Assembly (NCBI GenBank): GCA_021018995.1
Contig: CM037585.1
Coordinates: 117,760,331-117,824,330 of the forward strand
Origin: Chloranthus sessilifolius
Lineage: Eukaryota > Streptophyta > Magnoliopsida > Chloranthales > Chloranthaceae
Length of the DNA: 64,000 nt
Reading direction: 5' to 3'
Shown: piece by piece, positions 13,258 through 25,896 of the stretch
Layout: the number at the start of each line of letters is the position of its first letter
Position numbering within the stretch: position 1 is the stretch's first letter
Notes under the pieces: generated by a model
What the model was told of the DNA's origin: nothing
The model's input: only the letters and a program-made list of their open reading frames with translations
The model's database searches: none
Translations under genes and position numbers: made by a program

Positions 13258-14556
13258 CTGCAATTTTAAATTTACTAAAACATAAGCAATGTCATAATTT
13301 TTGTAATTAAAAAAAAAAAATCAAAAGAAAGGGTTAATGAGGCCTCACTTATATCCATAGATAAACTGTTCCAAGCTAGCAAAAATGGTTTATTATCGCA
13401 TTGTGATTAGTGACAAAAAGATGGAGTTTTCCTTTAGAAAGAACGTCTTAAAACACTATATATATAGATAAATCAATTAGCAAACATTTTTTTTATAAAT
13501 CTTTCCCTCCCGGTACTCATCGTCTACCCTGAATTTTCCCCCTTTTTCCCTACTTTCCGCATTTTATGTTTTTATTTTTTCTGTAAATTTTCCTTGCTGT
13601 TTTATTCCTGTACACCGAACTGGTGACTATGCTTATGATGAAGGTGGAATGACTATGCTTACGATGACCTTCGCTCTCGCTACCATTCATGAAGCATTGT
13701 GTGTAGCGTAGTGTATTTATGTAGTTTTTGGTTTTTTATATCATTCATGACCGTAGCTCTAGATGTCATTCAATCTTCTCCGGTTTTCTAATCCTTCTCA
13801 AACAATTTTTGATTTCCGCCACCCAAAATTGAAACCGAACCGAACAGGAATGGGTTCAGTTTAGTTTCGATTTCGCATCAATTTTGGTCTGGTACACAAC
13901 GGTTTAGCCAGTTTTTGGGTCGGGCTCGGTTTTGAGTCAATACTTGCAACCCTAGCTATTATACGCAATGTTTGGCCTTCCAAATTCCTATCATAGTTCG
14001 ATGGCGCTCCTTGGCCTTGTTATCTAGGTTTCTTTCTCCTCGTAGTCCAAAAATACTAATCCTTCATGAGGAGAGGTCATAAGTGGTGTTAATGAATTGG
14101 AATTTGGAACCATGGTTCGAAAACTAGACTGGACTGGAAAGTTAACTTGGTCGAATAGGCTCAAAGTCTCAAGGGAAAAAAAACTTGGTTATTTATGTTA
14201 AAATTGGAAAAAGAATATAATATATATTTAGTATTTATTTTTTTAAGATAAAACACATAAGAGTTGACTTGGCCAACTTGAAACTCCACTTACTTGAAAA
14301 CACAGATTTTTCTTGAGCTTGTATTTGTGTTTAATTTAAACCCACCCAATCAAATTGAGTCAACTCGGCGAATTTTAAGTAAATAAAGGTACTATTTTAA
14401 CGGAGCCCTAGAGATTCAATAAAGGTGCTATTTTAATAATTATATAAAGCAATAAAGTGTTTAAACTGGGGAAAGATTTCAGACCCAACAATCAGTATGC
14501 GGACCGGTTCATGAACCAGACCGAACTGAACATTGAACCAAAAGTAGCCAACTCAC
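13258..14556 (-). other. Intron of the LRR receptor kinase gene, 1299 bp
   Basis: Phase-1 intron at the conserved position inside the kinase APE motif, donor CAG|GTGAGT at 14557/14556 and acceptor TTGCAG at 13260-13258. A GAAACCGAACCGAAC-type repeat fragment lies at about 13805-13960. Otherwise AT-rich, with no gene. Confidence 0.85.
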
Positions 14557-17170
14557 CTGGAGCAATATAGCCAATAGATCCCACAACCGCCGACATCGTT
14601 TGTGGTTCGCCCACCCTCCCCAGCATCCTAGCCAATCCAAAATCCGCTATCTTTGCCTTGAATTCCGTGTCTAATAATATATTAGACGATTTCACGTCTC
14701 GATGAATGATGGGCGGTGAGCAGCCATGGTGCATATAAGAGAGCCCTCGCGCAGCACCCGCTGCGATGCCCAATCGAGTTGGCCAGCCCAACTCACCGAG
14801 TCGACTGGCACCACCCGAGTTCTTGTGAAGCCAGAGATCCAAGCTCCCGTTCTCCACGTACTCGTATACCAGTAAATTCGCGTTCTCGCTGGATATACAG
14901 CAGATAAGTTTCACGATATTTAGGTGCCGAATTCTCCCCAAAATATCGACCTCCGCTCGAAATTCCTTCTCCAAATTCTCGTCCAGCTTATTAACGCTCC
15001 CGATCTTCTTCACAGCCACCACACGATTCCCGACGCCGATTTTATAGACTTCCCCCGATCCGCCGCTCCCGATCAGATTCCGCTCGGTCATACTACGTAC
15101 GATATTTGATTCTTTGAAATCCAACGACAGGAACGGGGTTAGCTTCCACTTGGCGAGATCTTGACGGCTCTTTCGTCTCCCGTAATAAACAATTGACGCG
15201 AATACAACGGCGATTAGAGAAGCGAGGCCAGCGAGTATAATGATCACAAGAATTAATCGATACGGTGATTTATCTGAACGGGTAGCTGTTGAGATGCACG
15301 GCGGGAGATTCAGGAAGGGTGTAACCGAGCATAGCCCGGTGTTGTTTAGAAAGCTGCTATCGTACGCCAAGCTCTGCAAACCTGCTGGGATTCTTCCGGT
15401 GAGTAGGTTGGAAGAAAGGTTGAGCTCGTTCAGTTTCAGGTTTCCGAGTTCCGGTGGGATTTCGCCGGACAATTGATTCTCCGATAAATCCAGCGATACG
15501 AGAACCGGTGATAGTCCGATCGCCGGTGGGATTTCGCCGGAAATTTTGTTTTTGCTGAGATTTAAAACATTTAGTTGTTTCCACGAGACTATATTTGACG
15601 GAATCTCGCCGGAAACTAGGTTTCCATCCAGTAATAGTGTTGTTAGCTTTGAGAGCGCCGTTAAACCAGACGGAATCTCGCCGGAAAACCGGTTATTGCT
15701 CGCCTCGAAGACCATCAGGTTCTCCGATGCCGAGATATTCCGAGGAATTTTTCCGGTAAATCTGTTGTTGCTGATGCGGAATATCCATAAATACAACGCC
15801 AAATTATCAGGAAGTTGGCCGGAAAACGAGTTGTCTTCGATCATCAAACTAGTCAGATTCACCGACGACCATAAACCAGCAGGAATTTCGCCAAAAAATT
15901 GGTTCCTGTAGAGTTGTACACTAGTTAAGCTGGAGCAATTCCCCAACCAATTCGGCAAAATTCCGGTGAGATTGTTCGAGAAGACGACGAATCCTTTTAA
16001 TTCGCCTGCAGTGCATAGATGCTCCGGCAATTCTCCAGACAATTGGTTACCGGAAACTTCGAAATTCCGTAGCTTCGAATGAAGCCCTAGCTCTGGAGGT
16101 AAAACTCCGCTCAAGCTGTTATTAAACAGCCTCATATCGGTTAGAGCTGGAAGTAAGCCGATGCTCGCCGGAATTTTACCAGAAAAACCATTGCAATACA
16201 TAAACAGAGTCGTAAGATTTCGAAATTTTCCGAGATCTTCCGGTAACTTTCCGGTCAACTTGTTGATCGAAAGGTCGATTTCTTCGAGATCCAAAGCTTC
16301 CATCGACTGAGGGATCTCTCCAGCTAATTTGTTGTCGTAGAGATACAAAAACTTCAATTTCCTCAAACTAAACAAACCAGTAGGGATTTTCCCGCTCAAA
16401 TTGTTCATCGCCAGATCCAATTTCGTAAGATCGGAAAGATTCGCTAAAGAATCTGGAATCTCCCCTCTGAGATTCGTTTTCATCATCCACAAAGATTCCA
16501 GTTTCCTTAACCGGCCGAACGCCGGCGGGAAACTTGCCGGAGAAAACGAATTGTTGGCCAACCACAGGTGTTGAAGATTCGATAGATCACCGATTTCCGC
16601 CGGAATCGATCCGGTAAGATGATTTGTGTAAAGAGATAAGTGTTCTAGCGCCTGAAAACGGCCGATTCCGGCAGGAATTTGGCCGACGAAATTGTTTCCT
16701 CCGAGATCAAGGGACCGGAGTCTAGAAATTCGGTAGATATCCTGCGGGATCTCTCCTACGAAGTGATTCAGAGAGAGATTTAGACGGTCGAGATTTGTGC
16801 AGTTGTAGAGAAAAGTTGGGAAAATTCCCTGGATATAGTTGAAAGAGAGGTCGATGGTGGAGAGGTTGCTGAGTTGGCAGATGCTGGAGGGGAGTTTTCC
16901 GGTGAGATTTTGGTTGGAAAGTGAGATTCCAGTGACGGAGTTTTGTGTGCATCGAATTCCGAGCCAGGTGCAGGTGGAAGAGTTTGATGGGTTCCATGAA
17001 GAAAGAGTGGGAGGGTTTCCCCAATTCTGTTTGATTTTGAGTAGAACTTGTTCTTCTTGTTGTTGTTGCAGTGTTTGGGATTTTACTTTAAAGGGCAGGG
17101 AGATGCATAAGATGAGTGTGAAAGTGAAGGGTATTTGTGGAGATAGTGAGGGTAGTTTCGTCAATTTCAT
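14557..17170 (-). CDS. HSL3-like LRR receptor kinase, exon 1
   Basis: Plasma-membrane receptor kinase of LRR subfamily XI. Order from the start: hydrophobic signal segment (about residues 12-33), N-terminal cap CTWLGIRC, about 21 LRRs with LxxLxLxxNxLSGxIP spacing, C-terminal cap with GLC...PPC, transmembrane helix (about 637-662), then the kinase. Gly loop GSGGSGEVYK (about 700), VAVKK lysine (about 718), catalytic HRDVKSSN (about 820) and DFG (about 843) are all present, so an RD kinase predicted active. Similarity to At5g25930/HSL3, reported as a receptor for CTNIP/SCREW peptides acting with SERK co-receptors, is by recognition only; a HAESA-like relative is the alternative. ATG 17170 is preferred over the in-frame ATG at 17278 because the TATA box lies between them. 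Confidence 0.93.
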
Positions 17171-17265
17171 TTGTAAACAGAAATCGGAGAGAGAGAGTTG
17201 TCTGATACAACTGTTTTTTTTTTTTTTCTTTTTAATGGATTTGAGAGCAACGATATATATGGGAG

Positions 17266-17275
17266 CTTTTATATA
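17266..17275 (-). promoter_or_regulatory. Putative TATA box of the receptor kinase gene
   Basis: On the minus strand TATATAAAAG lies about 96 bp upstream of the chosen ATG, with an A-rich leader between. It falls inside the longer open frame that starts at 17278, which is why that upstream ATG is unlikely to be translated. Confidence 0.55.
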
Positions 17276-17280
17276 CAACT

Positions 17281-17510
17281 AAAGTAGATGATGAAGTAGA
17301 AAGAAGGGCGCGTAATCCACGGGGAGGAAGAATAATGGAAAAGAGAAATAACGACAGACAGGAGTTAGGATGGACACAACTTCACTTAATCGAATCTTAG
17401 AACGACAGGCCTTGACTTCACCTTGACTTCACCAATATCTGATGTGCTTTTATTTATTTTTTTGTGTACGTGAAGACTTTGAATTCTTTAAAATAAATTT
17501 ACGACTATCA
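17281..17510. other. Short intergenic stretch upstream of the receptor kinase
   Basis: About 230 bp of unremarkable DNA between the receptor kinase leader and the 9-bp target duplication of the large family A element. Any upstream promoter elements beyond the TATA box must lie here or inside the transposon end. Confidence 0.5.
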
Positions 17511-18479
17511 TTAAAATAAGTGAAGTTTTCCAAATCGACCCTGACAGATACACTTTTTTTGAGAGAGACCCTATATTTTCACCTATCACAAAATCGACCA
17601 GCTCTAAACTGAGCCGACCTTAAAGAGATTAAAAAGTCAAAGATACCCCTTCTATGACTTTCTTTAACCTATAAAAGCATGCCCTTCTTCCTCATTTTAA
17701 TATGGTACTGATTATTTATACAATCGGAATCGATCGTTTATACAGTCGATACTTCATCTCCCTTTTGTGTCATCTGTCTTATGACCCTTTCTTCCGCATT
17801 CTCAAACAGACGATGGACATTCCTCCTCTGTCGGTACCGATTGTACATACAGTCGATACCGATTGTACATACAATCAGAATCCACCGTTTATACAATCAA
17901 TATTTTATTTTCCTTTTGTGTCATCTGTCTTATGACCCCTTTCTTCGCATTCTTAAATAGACGATGGACATTTCTTTTCTCTGTCACTATGATGGTCTTC
18001 TTGTAAGCAAAGATGACTTGTATGACGGTGGCTAGCGGAGGGTTCTTTCCATTTCGACGGGTATTTCTTATAAACAACTCATAAGGCAAATGTATGCTGT
18101 CAGTTTTACGACGACAGATGAAACAATTTTCGTAAAGTTCTCTATGAAGATAGTGAATACCCTGTGCTTGCTAACATTTTGGACTCGGACGATTTGGCTT
18201 CCCTATTTACGTTTTATAAAGTCGGGCCGAACATCATAAATGTATTCATCATTAAAGAACCGTCATCCTTCTAAGTCAAAGTTGAACAAATACCTCTTGC
18301 TGAGACTGATTTTGTGAGTAGTAAGTTTGAGGAGAATGAACCTATTTACGATACAATCCGTTTAGACGATGACAATATTATGACGGTCAGGAAAATAACT
18401 ATTGATTGAAACAATGCTCCGGTAGAATCATATGATGGCCCACTAAAATATATACATGGGTCACAATAATGTCGTCAAG

Positions 18480-20690
18480 ATTTAGACTACACATCAGAAA
18501 GGGTGGGGGATGAAGATAATTTTGATCATATCTTTCCCGGTAGATTCGCAACTTGGTTAACTCGTGAATTATATTCTATCATTCCATTGATGGGGATTAC
18601 CAAAGGAGCTCAACCCCATGTCCATACACATTTCGGTGAAGGGCCTAGTCAGCCACGTCAGAACTCCTTCGGTGAAGGGTCTAGTCAATCATTTTAGAAC
18701 CCCTTTGGTGAAGGGCCTAATCAATTACGTGAAAACCCCGGTGGTGAATGATCTGGTCATCCTCAACTCACTAATGGAGATAATTTAGAAAAGAATGATC
18801 AAGACTATGATAGCGAACCAGATGGGTTTATAAAAGATGATCTAAAAATTTTCGTGAGAGGCATTGACAATTTCCTAGTAGACAGAGATTACGAAGGGTC
18901 AGAGACATCTAACAACTCTTCCAATGAATAGTAGAAACCGAATACCATAATTGAACGTTCAAAGTTGGATAGATCTTCAGAGACAAGCAAACATTCCAAA
19001 GAGCATTGAAAGAACACGCGGTGGAGAAAAACTTTCATATTTGACCCTTGAAAATCGCTAGTTATCTAGTGATAATCGAATACTATGAACCCGACTGTTC
19101 GTGGCGAATACACGTGTCAAAATTGACTGGGCTCAACTCTTTCAAAATCATGGCGTTCAATAGTACTCACACATGCGGGGCCGCAAAGATCGGAGCGCAC
19201 AGTCACTGTAATGCAACAATCTCTTTCGTAGCCAACTATATACAAGAGAAACTTATGGAATGATTCAACTGCATACTTGCGTCGATAATATTCAACATTA
19301 TAAAACTTATAGCATGCAAATCAAATATTCTAAGGCTTGGAAGAGGAAAAAACTCGCACTGAACGATATTAGAGACAGTTCGTAAGGATAATTTATGGAT
19401 CTATCAACCTATGTGAAATATATGAAGAGGGTAAATCCTTATATACGAATGTCCTTTCAACTTATGTTTGACGATAAGTTCTAATTTTTTTTTAGAGTTT
19501 TGGCTCATGCATCGGAAGCTACCATAATACACTTCGTCGCATATTGCTTGTAGATGACACACACCTATGAGGACGTTTATAAGGGATCCTACTTATCGCC
19601 TCAGTGCAAGACGGTAATGGTTATATATTATCGTTAGTATTTGTCGTCGTCGAGTTAGAAGAAGATGATACGTGGATGTGGTTTCTTGAACGGGGGTAGG
19701 TGCGCTCGTGATCAGTCAATTTAACGAAGATTTTGTTATTATCATGGACTAGTCAAAGGGTTTTAATAAAGGTGGTGAAACAAATATTCTCTAACGCATA
19801 TCACAGCTATTGCATGCGACATATGATACAAAATTTGGCATACAAGTATCCTAAGAACAGCTTGTTGGATTTATGGTGGTCCGCTGCCCGTGCATATTTA
19901 GTAGCGAGATTTGATCATTTTATGAATAAAATTAAGGAAGATGCTGCTGATCATCAGGCCGTAAAGTATATTTTAAAAATAGATCCGAAGTATTAGGCAC
20001 ATGAACATATGAAAGGAAGGCATTACGATTCCCTCACTACGAATAATGTTGAAAGCTTGAACAGTGTACTGAAGCTAACTCAGGAGAGACCAATTATCGA
20101 CTTAGTCAGAACTACTAGAGAGAAAGTCGTCGATTATTTTTAAAAGCGCCGATAGATATCTGAGAATTAGAGCACCCTCCTCTGCATGAAAGCAGATGAG
20201 TACATGAAGAAGGTGCTCTAATGGTCTGATAGAAAGAAAGCTCAATTATACGGGCGCGATTAGTTTCAAGTGAATTTTGAGAATTTCATTCATCACGTCA
20301 ACTTGGAACACAAGATATGTACTTGTCGTCGTTGGCACATTCATGATTTGCCTTGCTTGCATGTCATTGAGGTCATCAATCGAAGAAGTTATGATTACAA
20401 AAACTTTAGTGAGAAATGATTTTTCATCGTTTACTTTAGACAACCGTACACCGAACAATGGTTTTCCACCATCGATAAAAACTAATGGAAAATTCAAGCT
20501 GACCAACTATCGAAATATCTAAAAGTGAGACTGCCCTATAATTGCCGAAAGTAAGTCGGACGTCTCAAGAAGACAAGGATACGGTCTAAGGGTGAAGTTA
20601 AGGCCCTATAATATTACAAATGCAGTGAGTATGGTCACAATTATAAAAGTTGTACGGCAGTGGGACCGATGGGTTGAAAGAGTATGTAAC
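18480..20690 (+). pseudogene. Decayed MULE transposase (MURA-like) of A1
   Basis: Fragments lie in the right order. About 19048-19260: N-terminal MuDR-type zinc-binding region (SWRIHVSKL, HTC, HSHCNATI). About 19545-19700: start of the catalytic domain with DDTHL, VQDGNGYILSLVFVVVE and WMWFLERG. About 19790-20150: AYHSYCMRHM and SLTTNNVESLNSVLK. 20311-20367: a SWIM zinc finger, CTCRRWHIHDLPCLH. About 20612-20660: a CCHC knuckle CSEYGHNYKSC. The order is that of plant MULE transposases. Many in-frame stops and shifts break it. The N-terminal ~180 codons (18480-19040) are acidic with a repeated HFGEGPSQ motif and match no domain I know. Confidence 0.82.
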
Positions 20691-21589
20691 TCTTTTATAT
20701 AGGTACCGCTTTTCTTATATGAAAAAATCTATTTACAATGATCACCTTTGTAACTATTTTAAATTTTAGGAGTGAAAAATAAACCTCCGATACAGAAGCA
20801 TCCTCCAGAATTATGACACATTGGTATAGATTTGACACAAGTTATCTACCGATGGGTGATAGGATTGCAATTCACATGTGGTGAATGGAGGTAAATCGCA
20901 TTCATAAACAATACAAGAAGTCAGGTAGATCGTACAAGGAACGTTATGAGGCAAAGTTTAGTCACAAATTCGATTTGTAACAGTCATAAATTATATTTTG
21001 GAATGTAATATTTGGAATGTACTTTTAGCTATAAAGGTAAAATTTTGAATTTTGAATTTTGAAATGTAATATTCGATTAGTAAAATTTTGAATTTTATAG
21101 TTATAAAGATATTAAACAACTATCTAGTGAGTCATCATCAACTGCATATATAGTCGATGACTATAATCGACTGTCTAGAGTGTCGATAGCAACTCTCTAG
21201 AGAGTCGATGACGATTTTATAGACAGTAGTCATCGACTCTCTATACAGGCATCATCAATTGTCTAGACAGTCGATGAAGACTCTCCAGAGAGTTGTCATC
21301 GACTCTCTAGGCAATCAACTATGATTGTTTAACAATCATTCACATGTTTACAAAGTAACAAATTGACATTACCATGTTTACACAGTAAAAAAGCTACATT
21401 ATGCTAAAGAAAAATTACATTACATGACCTGTCAAATATAGAGTAACAAATTATTTGTACATTACAAAATTATAAATTTATATAAATTTATATTATAATG
21501 TGAAAGCGTACATATGCAAATAAAAAATATTATGAGGACAGAAGCAACTGTGCATCTCTACTAATGTCCTCGATTTCTAATCTCCCTTC

Positions 21590-22450
21590 ATCACTTGTGT
21601 ATGTAGCCAGGGCATGGTCAATCTTTGCCCTGATCGTAGTCATTTTTTTACGTGAAGTCAAATTTTTTTCCCGTCATGAAGTATTCTCCATACTTAAGTG
21701 CGAATATCCCACAGTCTCACCCATTGGTTTGTCGGTGAACGGATTTGATCTGGCAGTCACTACATGACCAAGGCTGGGACTTAGCCTTCAGTGCAGTGGA
21801 GTCTCTGTGTAAATATAAAAGTGCGAGAAGGTAATGACTATTTCAAAATAGTAAAATGTCAGATAAGGTAAGCAAACAACAAAAAATTATAAGTTTGGAC
21901 GAATTCGTATAATATATACTTACCAGCACTTTTAATTGACCGGATATTTGTTCTTAGAGAGCCTATTAAAAATAAGTTCGACTACCATTATTGATCGTTC
22001 GACAACCTTCACGATCGCAAGCGCTCAGTGTAATGATTCGTGACAATGAATTGACACAAATATCTGGAAAGAAAATATAAAATATAATGTTAGAGGTTAC
22101 GATTTGAAATGAAAAATTTTAAAGTTGTCGGTAGCGATCGTAACGTACCATGCTACATTCGTTAGCCCATAGATTCCTCAACTGGTTGAAGAAGAAACCT
22201 TGCAACACCTTTCTACCTTGGTTCGCTTATTCCTTATGGGCAGACCACTGTTGGATTTGCATCTTATACTCATGCTTGTTGAGTTTCTCAGAAATAATAA
22301 AGTTGTTGAAATCCTTCAGGTCTAACGTCATGTAAGTCAAAGCAGTGGGGCTCATAAGAAAGCATTTCACCTTTGGATCAAGATGAGCAGTGTCATCAAT
22401 GACTTCTAAGAATCTTAGGTAGACTCCCATTATCTGAAAGCAATACAAAT
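21590..22450 (-). pseudogene. ULP1-like cysteine protease domain, decayed
   Basis: Read on the minus strand. The block RQTNG.DCGIFALKYGEYF (DCG codons at 21716-21708) has the catalytic Cys context of C48/ULP1 SUMO proteases. Upstream, IFVSIHCHESLH.ALAIVKVVERSI (about 22070-21985) corresponds to the catalytic His-Trp region, with the expected Trp codon now TGA. A GTAAGTAT donor and TTTACACAG acceptor suggest an intron between them. 22448-22227 gives the domain's N-terminal part. ULP1-like domains carried by MULEs are known, but their function in the element is unresolved. Several stops show this copy is inactive. Confidence 0.72.
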
Positions 22451-23320
22451 GTAGAGTTAAGCTAAAAACGACTCTTTAATCAGTCGGTATCTACTCATTA
22501 ATCAGTTGGTATCAACTCATTAATCTGTCAGTATCGACTCTTTAATCAGTCGGTTTCGACTCATTAATCAATCGGTATCGATTCATTAGTCAGTCAGTAT
22601 CGATTGTTTACCCAGTAGCAAAAAATGAGTTGGGCTTACAATATTATCCATGTAAGTCGGGTTTTTCAAACATTTGAAAGACTGCAGCACGAGTGTATAA
22701 TCATCGACGACGCTTACGTAGGTGCTGCATAAATAACAACGAACATTGAAATTCTAAATTAAATTAACTACTCACTAACTGTAATTGGAAAAAAGGAAAA
22801 AAAAATTAACTTGCTGGTCTTCAGAAATAGGGCTATTCCAGAAGGGCATCATGAATTTCTCCTCCTTTGTCTGCTCAACAATAGAAATGGCCAACGTCTC
22901 CTTAGTGGCCCTCTCCGTTTCAGGCTTTTTCTTCAGAGGTGCCTTGCGCGCGATCCGACAGTGTGTTTCATGAATTTCCTAGGTTTCAAGCGAGCGTCAA
23001 TTTATTGCTCAGGCACTCCCGTGAATTGGGAAGAGGGTTGCTCATCACCAACTGGCCCCATATCGGTTTGAGAATCGGGTTGGAGGTTTGTCACCAGCTG
23101 CCGCCTCCTCATGAATGGGAGGTACTTTCTATAGCAGCTCCGTAATAACAGCATCCTAAACATCGAATGAAACATTATTAGAAAGCTAGAATGTTATATT
23201 CACCTATACAACAAGCTACGTTACAACACATACCTTATGTGTCACCTCCAAAATCTTTTAAAGAAGTTCTTTCAAAATCCTTTGGTCCTTTCTGATCAAT
23301 TTGTTGAGGTGATTGATTGT

Positions 23321-23770
23321 CTACGGCTCCACATCCCTTGAAGTGAATCCCTCATCCAAAGAGTTGCATCGTGTCTCTAGGAAGTTGCAATGTGTCTTGA
23401 GGACCTCATTCTCTCCCAACAAATGGCTCACTATCTTGGTGAGTTTCAAGTTATCGAGCACCAGACCATCAATCCTCCTCAACAAAGATCCATTAGAGGT
23501 TGGTGCACTGGCAGTCTCCTTCGTGGCCTGCCTTGTTCTCGACATTTGTAAATGGACGAGGCCCTCTTCTGAGGACGATTTTTCGTTCGATGTCGATTGG
23601 CCGTCAAACTCCTCATCACTTTCGTTAATCGGAATGCAATTTCTCTTCTTCAGCCGGACATCCACTTCCACATCTTTCTTACCCTCTTCATCAACTTCTT
23701 TTCTCTTCGCCCCAATGACTTTTCGATCCCGTAGATATTCTGGTACGACGGGAATCTCTAACTCAAACAC
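23321..23770 (-). pseudogene. Middle exon of the transposon ULP1-like gene
   Basis: A 149-codon open frame on the minus strand, rich in Lys/Glu/Ser, with an acidic stretch (NESDEEFDGQSTSNEKSSSEE) and a likely coiled coil (LVLDNLKLTKIVSHLLGENEVLKTH). It lies between the DUF1985-like part and the protease part on the same strand, as the variable middle of such fusion proteins does. No domain recognised. It is the longest undamaged piece of the gene. Confidence 0.5.
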
Positions 23771-24239
23771 TTCTGATTCGAGGGGAGCGTAAATCTTTTA
23801 CAAAAAAAAGGAAAAATATAAAATATCAAAACACTAAATCGAAAATCAGACACAATATTGACTGATTAATCAATTGATACCTTCTAGAAATTAATTAGTT
23901 AGTACCTTCTGATTAATTAATCGATATCGACTTATTAATCAGTCGATACCGACTAATTAATTACCGACTCTTTAATCAATCGATACCGACTGATTAATTA
24001 TCGACTCTTTAATCAATCAATATCAACTGATTAATCAGACGATATAAACCCTTTTGACCAGAAGATACCCTTATTCAATCGGCATTGGTACTCTTTACAG
24101 TCCTTAGCTTTAGAAATTTAACGTAATTAAACAGACATCATATCTTATTGCTTAACATCTTTCCAAGAGTGTAGTCTTTCGTCCTCGATTGCGCCTTATC
24201 CGCCTATTTCAACAATCGTGGGAAAGAGTTCTTTAAGGG

Positions 24240-24960
24240 TTTTCTTTCATATGAGATTTGTGACAGCATCTCATATGCCTACCATTGAAGGAAACAAATG
24301 CATCCATAAACGTTGAAGGTTTTAAAGTCTTTAATTATATCAACAACCTTTCTACTCGTCGCGCCCTTCATTATGTACTCAAGTAAGTCATGGTAATGTA
24401 GAGACCCCACGGAGTTTGATTGAAGTTCTTAATATCATCAATGAGGTCGACGTGCTCTTCCACCAGTTGATAGTGGGACCCGGGAAAAAGAAACGTATAC
24501 AATACAAATAGAAGAGACAACTTTACGAAATCTTCGTCACTTTCTGCTCACTTCATTCCAAGGTCTATATGAGACTGGACAATTTTTTCGTTAGCCACTC
24601 AACGAAAATATTTGAACCGAATGGTTTCTTCTTCCGGTGGTTTAACGGAGGGTGTATACTGTTCGGGGCCAATCACGGCAAGGCCCAGTATTAATGCATC
24701 CAACTTTCGAAGATATATATCACTCTTCTCAATTCGAAAGTGGTTTTTTTTAACCCAAAAACTCAATATCGCATCGACAACATTTCCAAGAAAACTCACA
24801 CCCTTTGCCATTTGAAATATTTTACCGAAGACTGATGCTCTAAGCAATTCCTGTCACCTCGAACTAGCTTCATTATAGAGGTTCCAAATGCCGAGAGGGG
24901 AATATTTGCTAATAGCCCGCTGTACAACTATCTTGGCAGCTTGTTAAATGAACTGTAATA
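24240..24960 (-). pseudogene. DUF1985-like N-terminal domain of the ULP1-like gene
   Basis: Minus-strand fragments read FGKIFQMAKG, then KLDALILGLAVIG, KLSLLFVLYTFLF and LIDDIKNFNQTPWGLY. The last resembles the LVDDxxxFNxxPWG signature of DUF1985, the domain usually fused to ULP1 domains in plant transposons. Stops interrupt it at several points. The frame at 24847-24599 is the largest clean part. Together with the protease part at 21.6-22.4 kb it defines a gene antisense to the transposase. Confidence 0.62.
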
Positions 24961-25747
24961 AAAAGGAAATGAGTGACTCTCTTACTAACATAGATTGTTT
25001 AAATAAACTGTATATTATAATCAGATTAATAGAACGATATCTACAGTTTAAACAATCGGTCTCAACTGTTTAAAGGGAAATAAACAAATTATTTCAAAAT
25101 ATAAACCGTCGAAAGAAGAAGAAAATTTTCTATAACAATGAAAGATAATTTCAATTCTAACTTACAGTTTTGGTAGCTTGAAGATTTAACAACCGACTTG
25201 AGAAAAATAATTATATAACAAATGTACAAAAACCAAAAAGGACCAAATTCAACAAAAAAAGGCAAAAACTTTGGCATAAAGCAAGATCTTTAAAGGGAAT
25301 AAAAGTCGACTATTGTAACAAAAAGTAAGAAAAAATATTTGAAAATATAAACCGTCAAAAGAAGTAGAAAAATTTCTATATCAATGGAAGATAATTTGAA
25401 TTATAACTTACAGATTTGGTAGCTTGAAGATTGAACAATATAGCGCCACCGACTTCGAAACGATACCGCCTTCCACCGACTTCGAACGAAAAGTAAAAGT
25501 AAAAAAAGTAAAATAGTAACACAGAGTAATGATTTCAATTTTTGACGGCTATTTATTACCTTGGGGATATTTTCAGTAATTTATAAAGGCAGGCTTCGGC
25601 TGGGCTTCAAGCTGGTCGGTTAGGTAAAGGATAAAATATAGAGCCTCTGACGGAAAAGGTGAATCTGACAGGGTCAATTTGGGAAATTTCTTTTAAAATA
25701 ATAATTATTCCTATAGACAATAATGTTAAGATGTTTAAACTTATGAA

Positions 25748-25888
25748 CAAGGATCAAATTTTCGGTCAAAATTTTCAGTTTCGGTCCCCACCGAAACCGA
25801 AATCCAAAATTTCGACCAAAATTTTGGATTTCGGTTTCAGTTTCGGTCATGCCCGAAACCGAAATTTAACCCAAAATTTTGATCCTTG
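25748..25888. mobile_element. hAT-type MITE D1, 141 bp
   Basis: Ends CAAGGATCAAATTTTCGG and, inverted, CAAGGATCAAAATTTTGG, flanked by an exact 8-bp repeat CTTATGAA (25740-25747 and 25889-25896). The interior is alternating ACCGAAACCGAAA and TTTCGGTTTCGG words. Non-coding and very compact. Same family as D2 at 39127 and, with another interior, D3 at 51615. Confidence 0.88.
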
Positions 25889-25896
25889 CTTATGAA

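Larger units (their letters stand above)
17520..25692. mobile_element. Family A Mutator-like element A1, 8.2 kb, ULP1-bearing
   Basis: Left end (from 17520) and inverted right end share GACCCTG.CAGAT.CACxTTTT...GAG..CCTATATTTT..CCT, with GACCAGCT about 75 bp in. Flanking TTAAAATAA at 17511-17519 and 25693-25701 is an exact 9-bp duplication, marking it as Mutator-like. It carries a decayed transposase on + and a decayed ULP1-like gene on -, converging near 21 kb. That layout matches the Kaki (ULP1-containing) MULEs described in Arabidopsis and other plants. Arrays of palindromic words occur at about 17700-17890, 21115-21325, 22470-22615, 23860-24070 and 24985-25075. Both genes contain many stops, so the copy is dead. 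Confidence 0.88.

Noticed and set aside
17171-17278. 36-codon N-terminal extension of the receptor kinase from ATG 17278
   Set aside because: The predicted TATA box lies inside it, and the peptide would place a poly-Lys stretch before the signal segment.
14716-17282. Plus-strand frames and short minus frames inside the receptor kinase exon
   Set aside because: Other-frame shadows of the LRR repeats. Only the long minus frame has domains.
22785-23145. Plus-strand frames at 22.8-23.1 and 23.3-23.8 kb
   Set aside because: The recognisable content (ULP1-like gene, acidic coiled coil) is on the minus strand. The plus frames are its shadows or intron noise.
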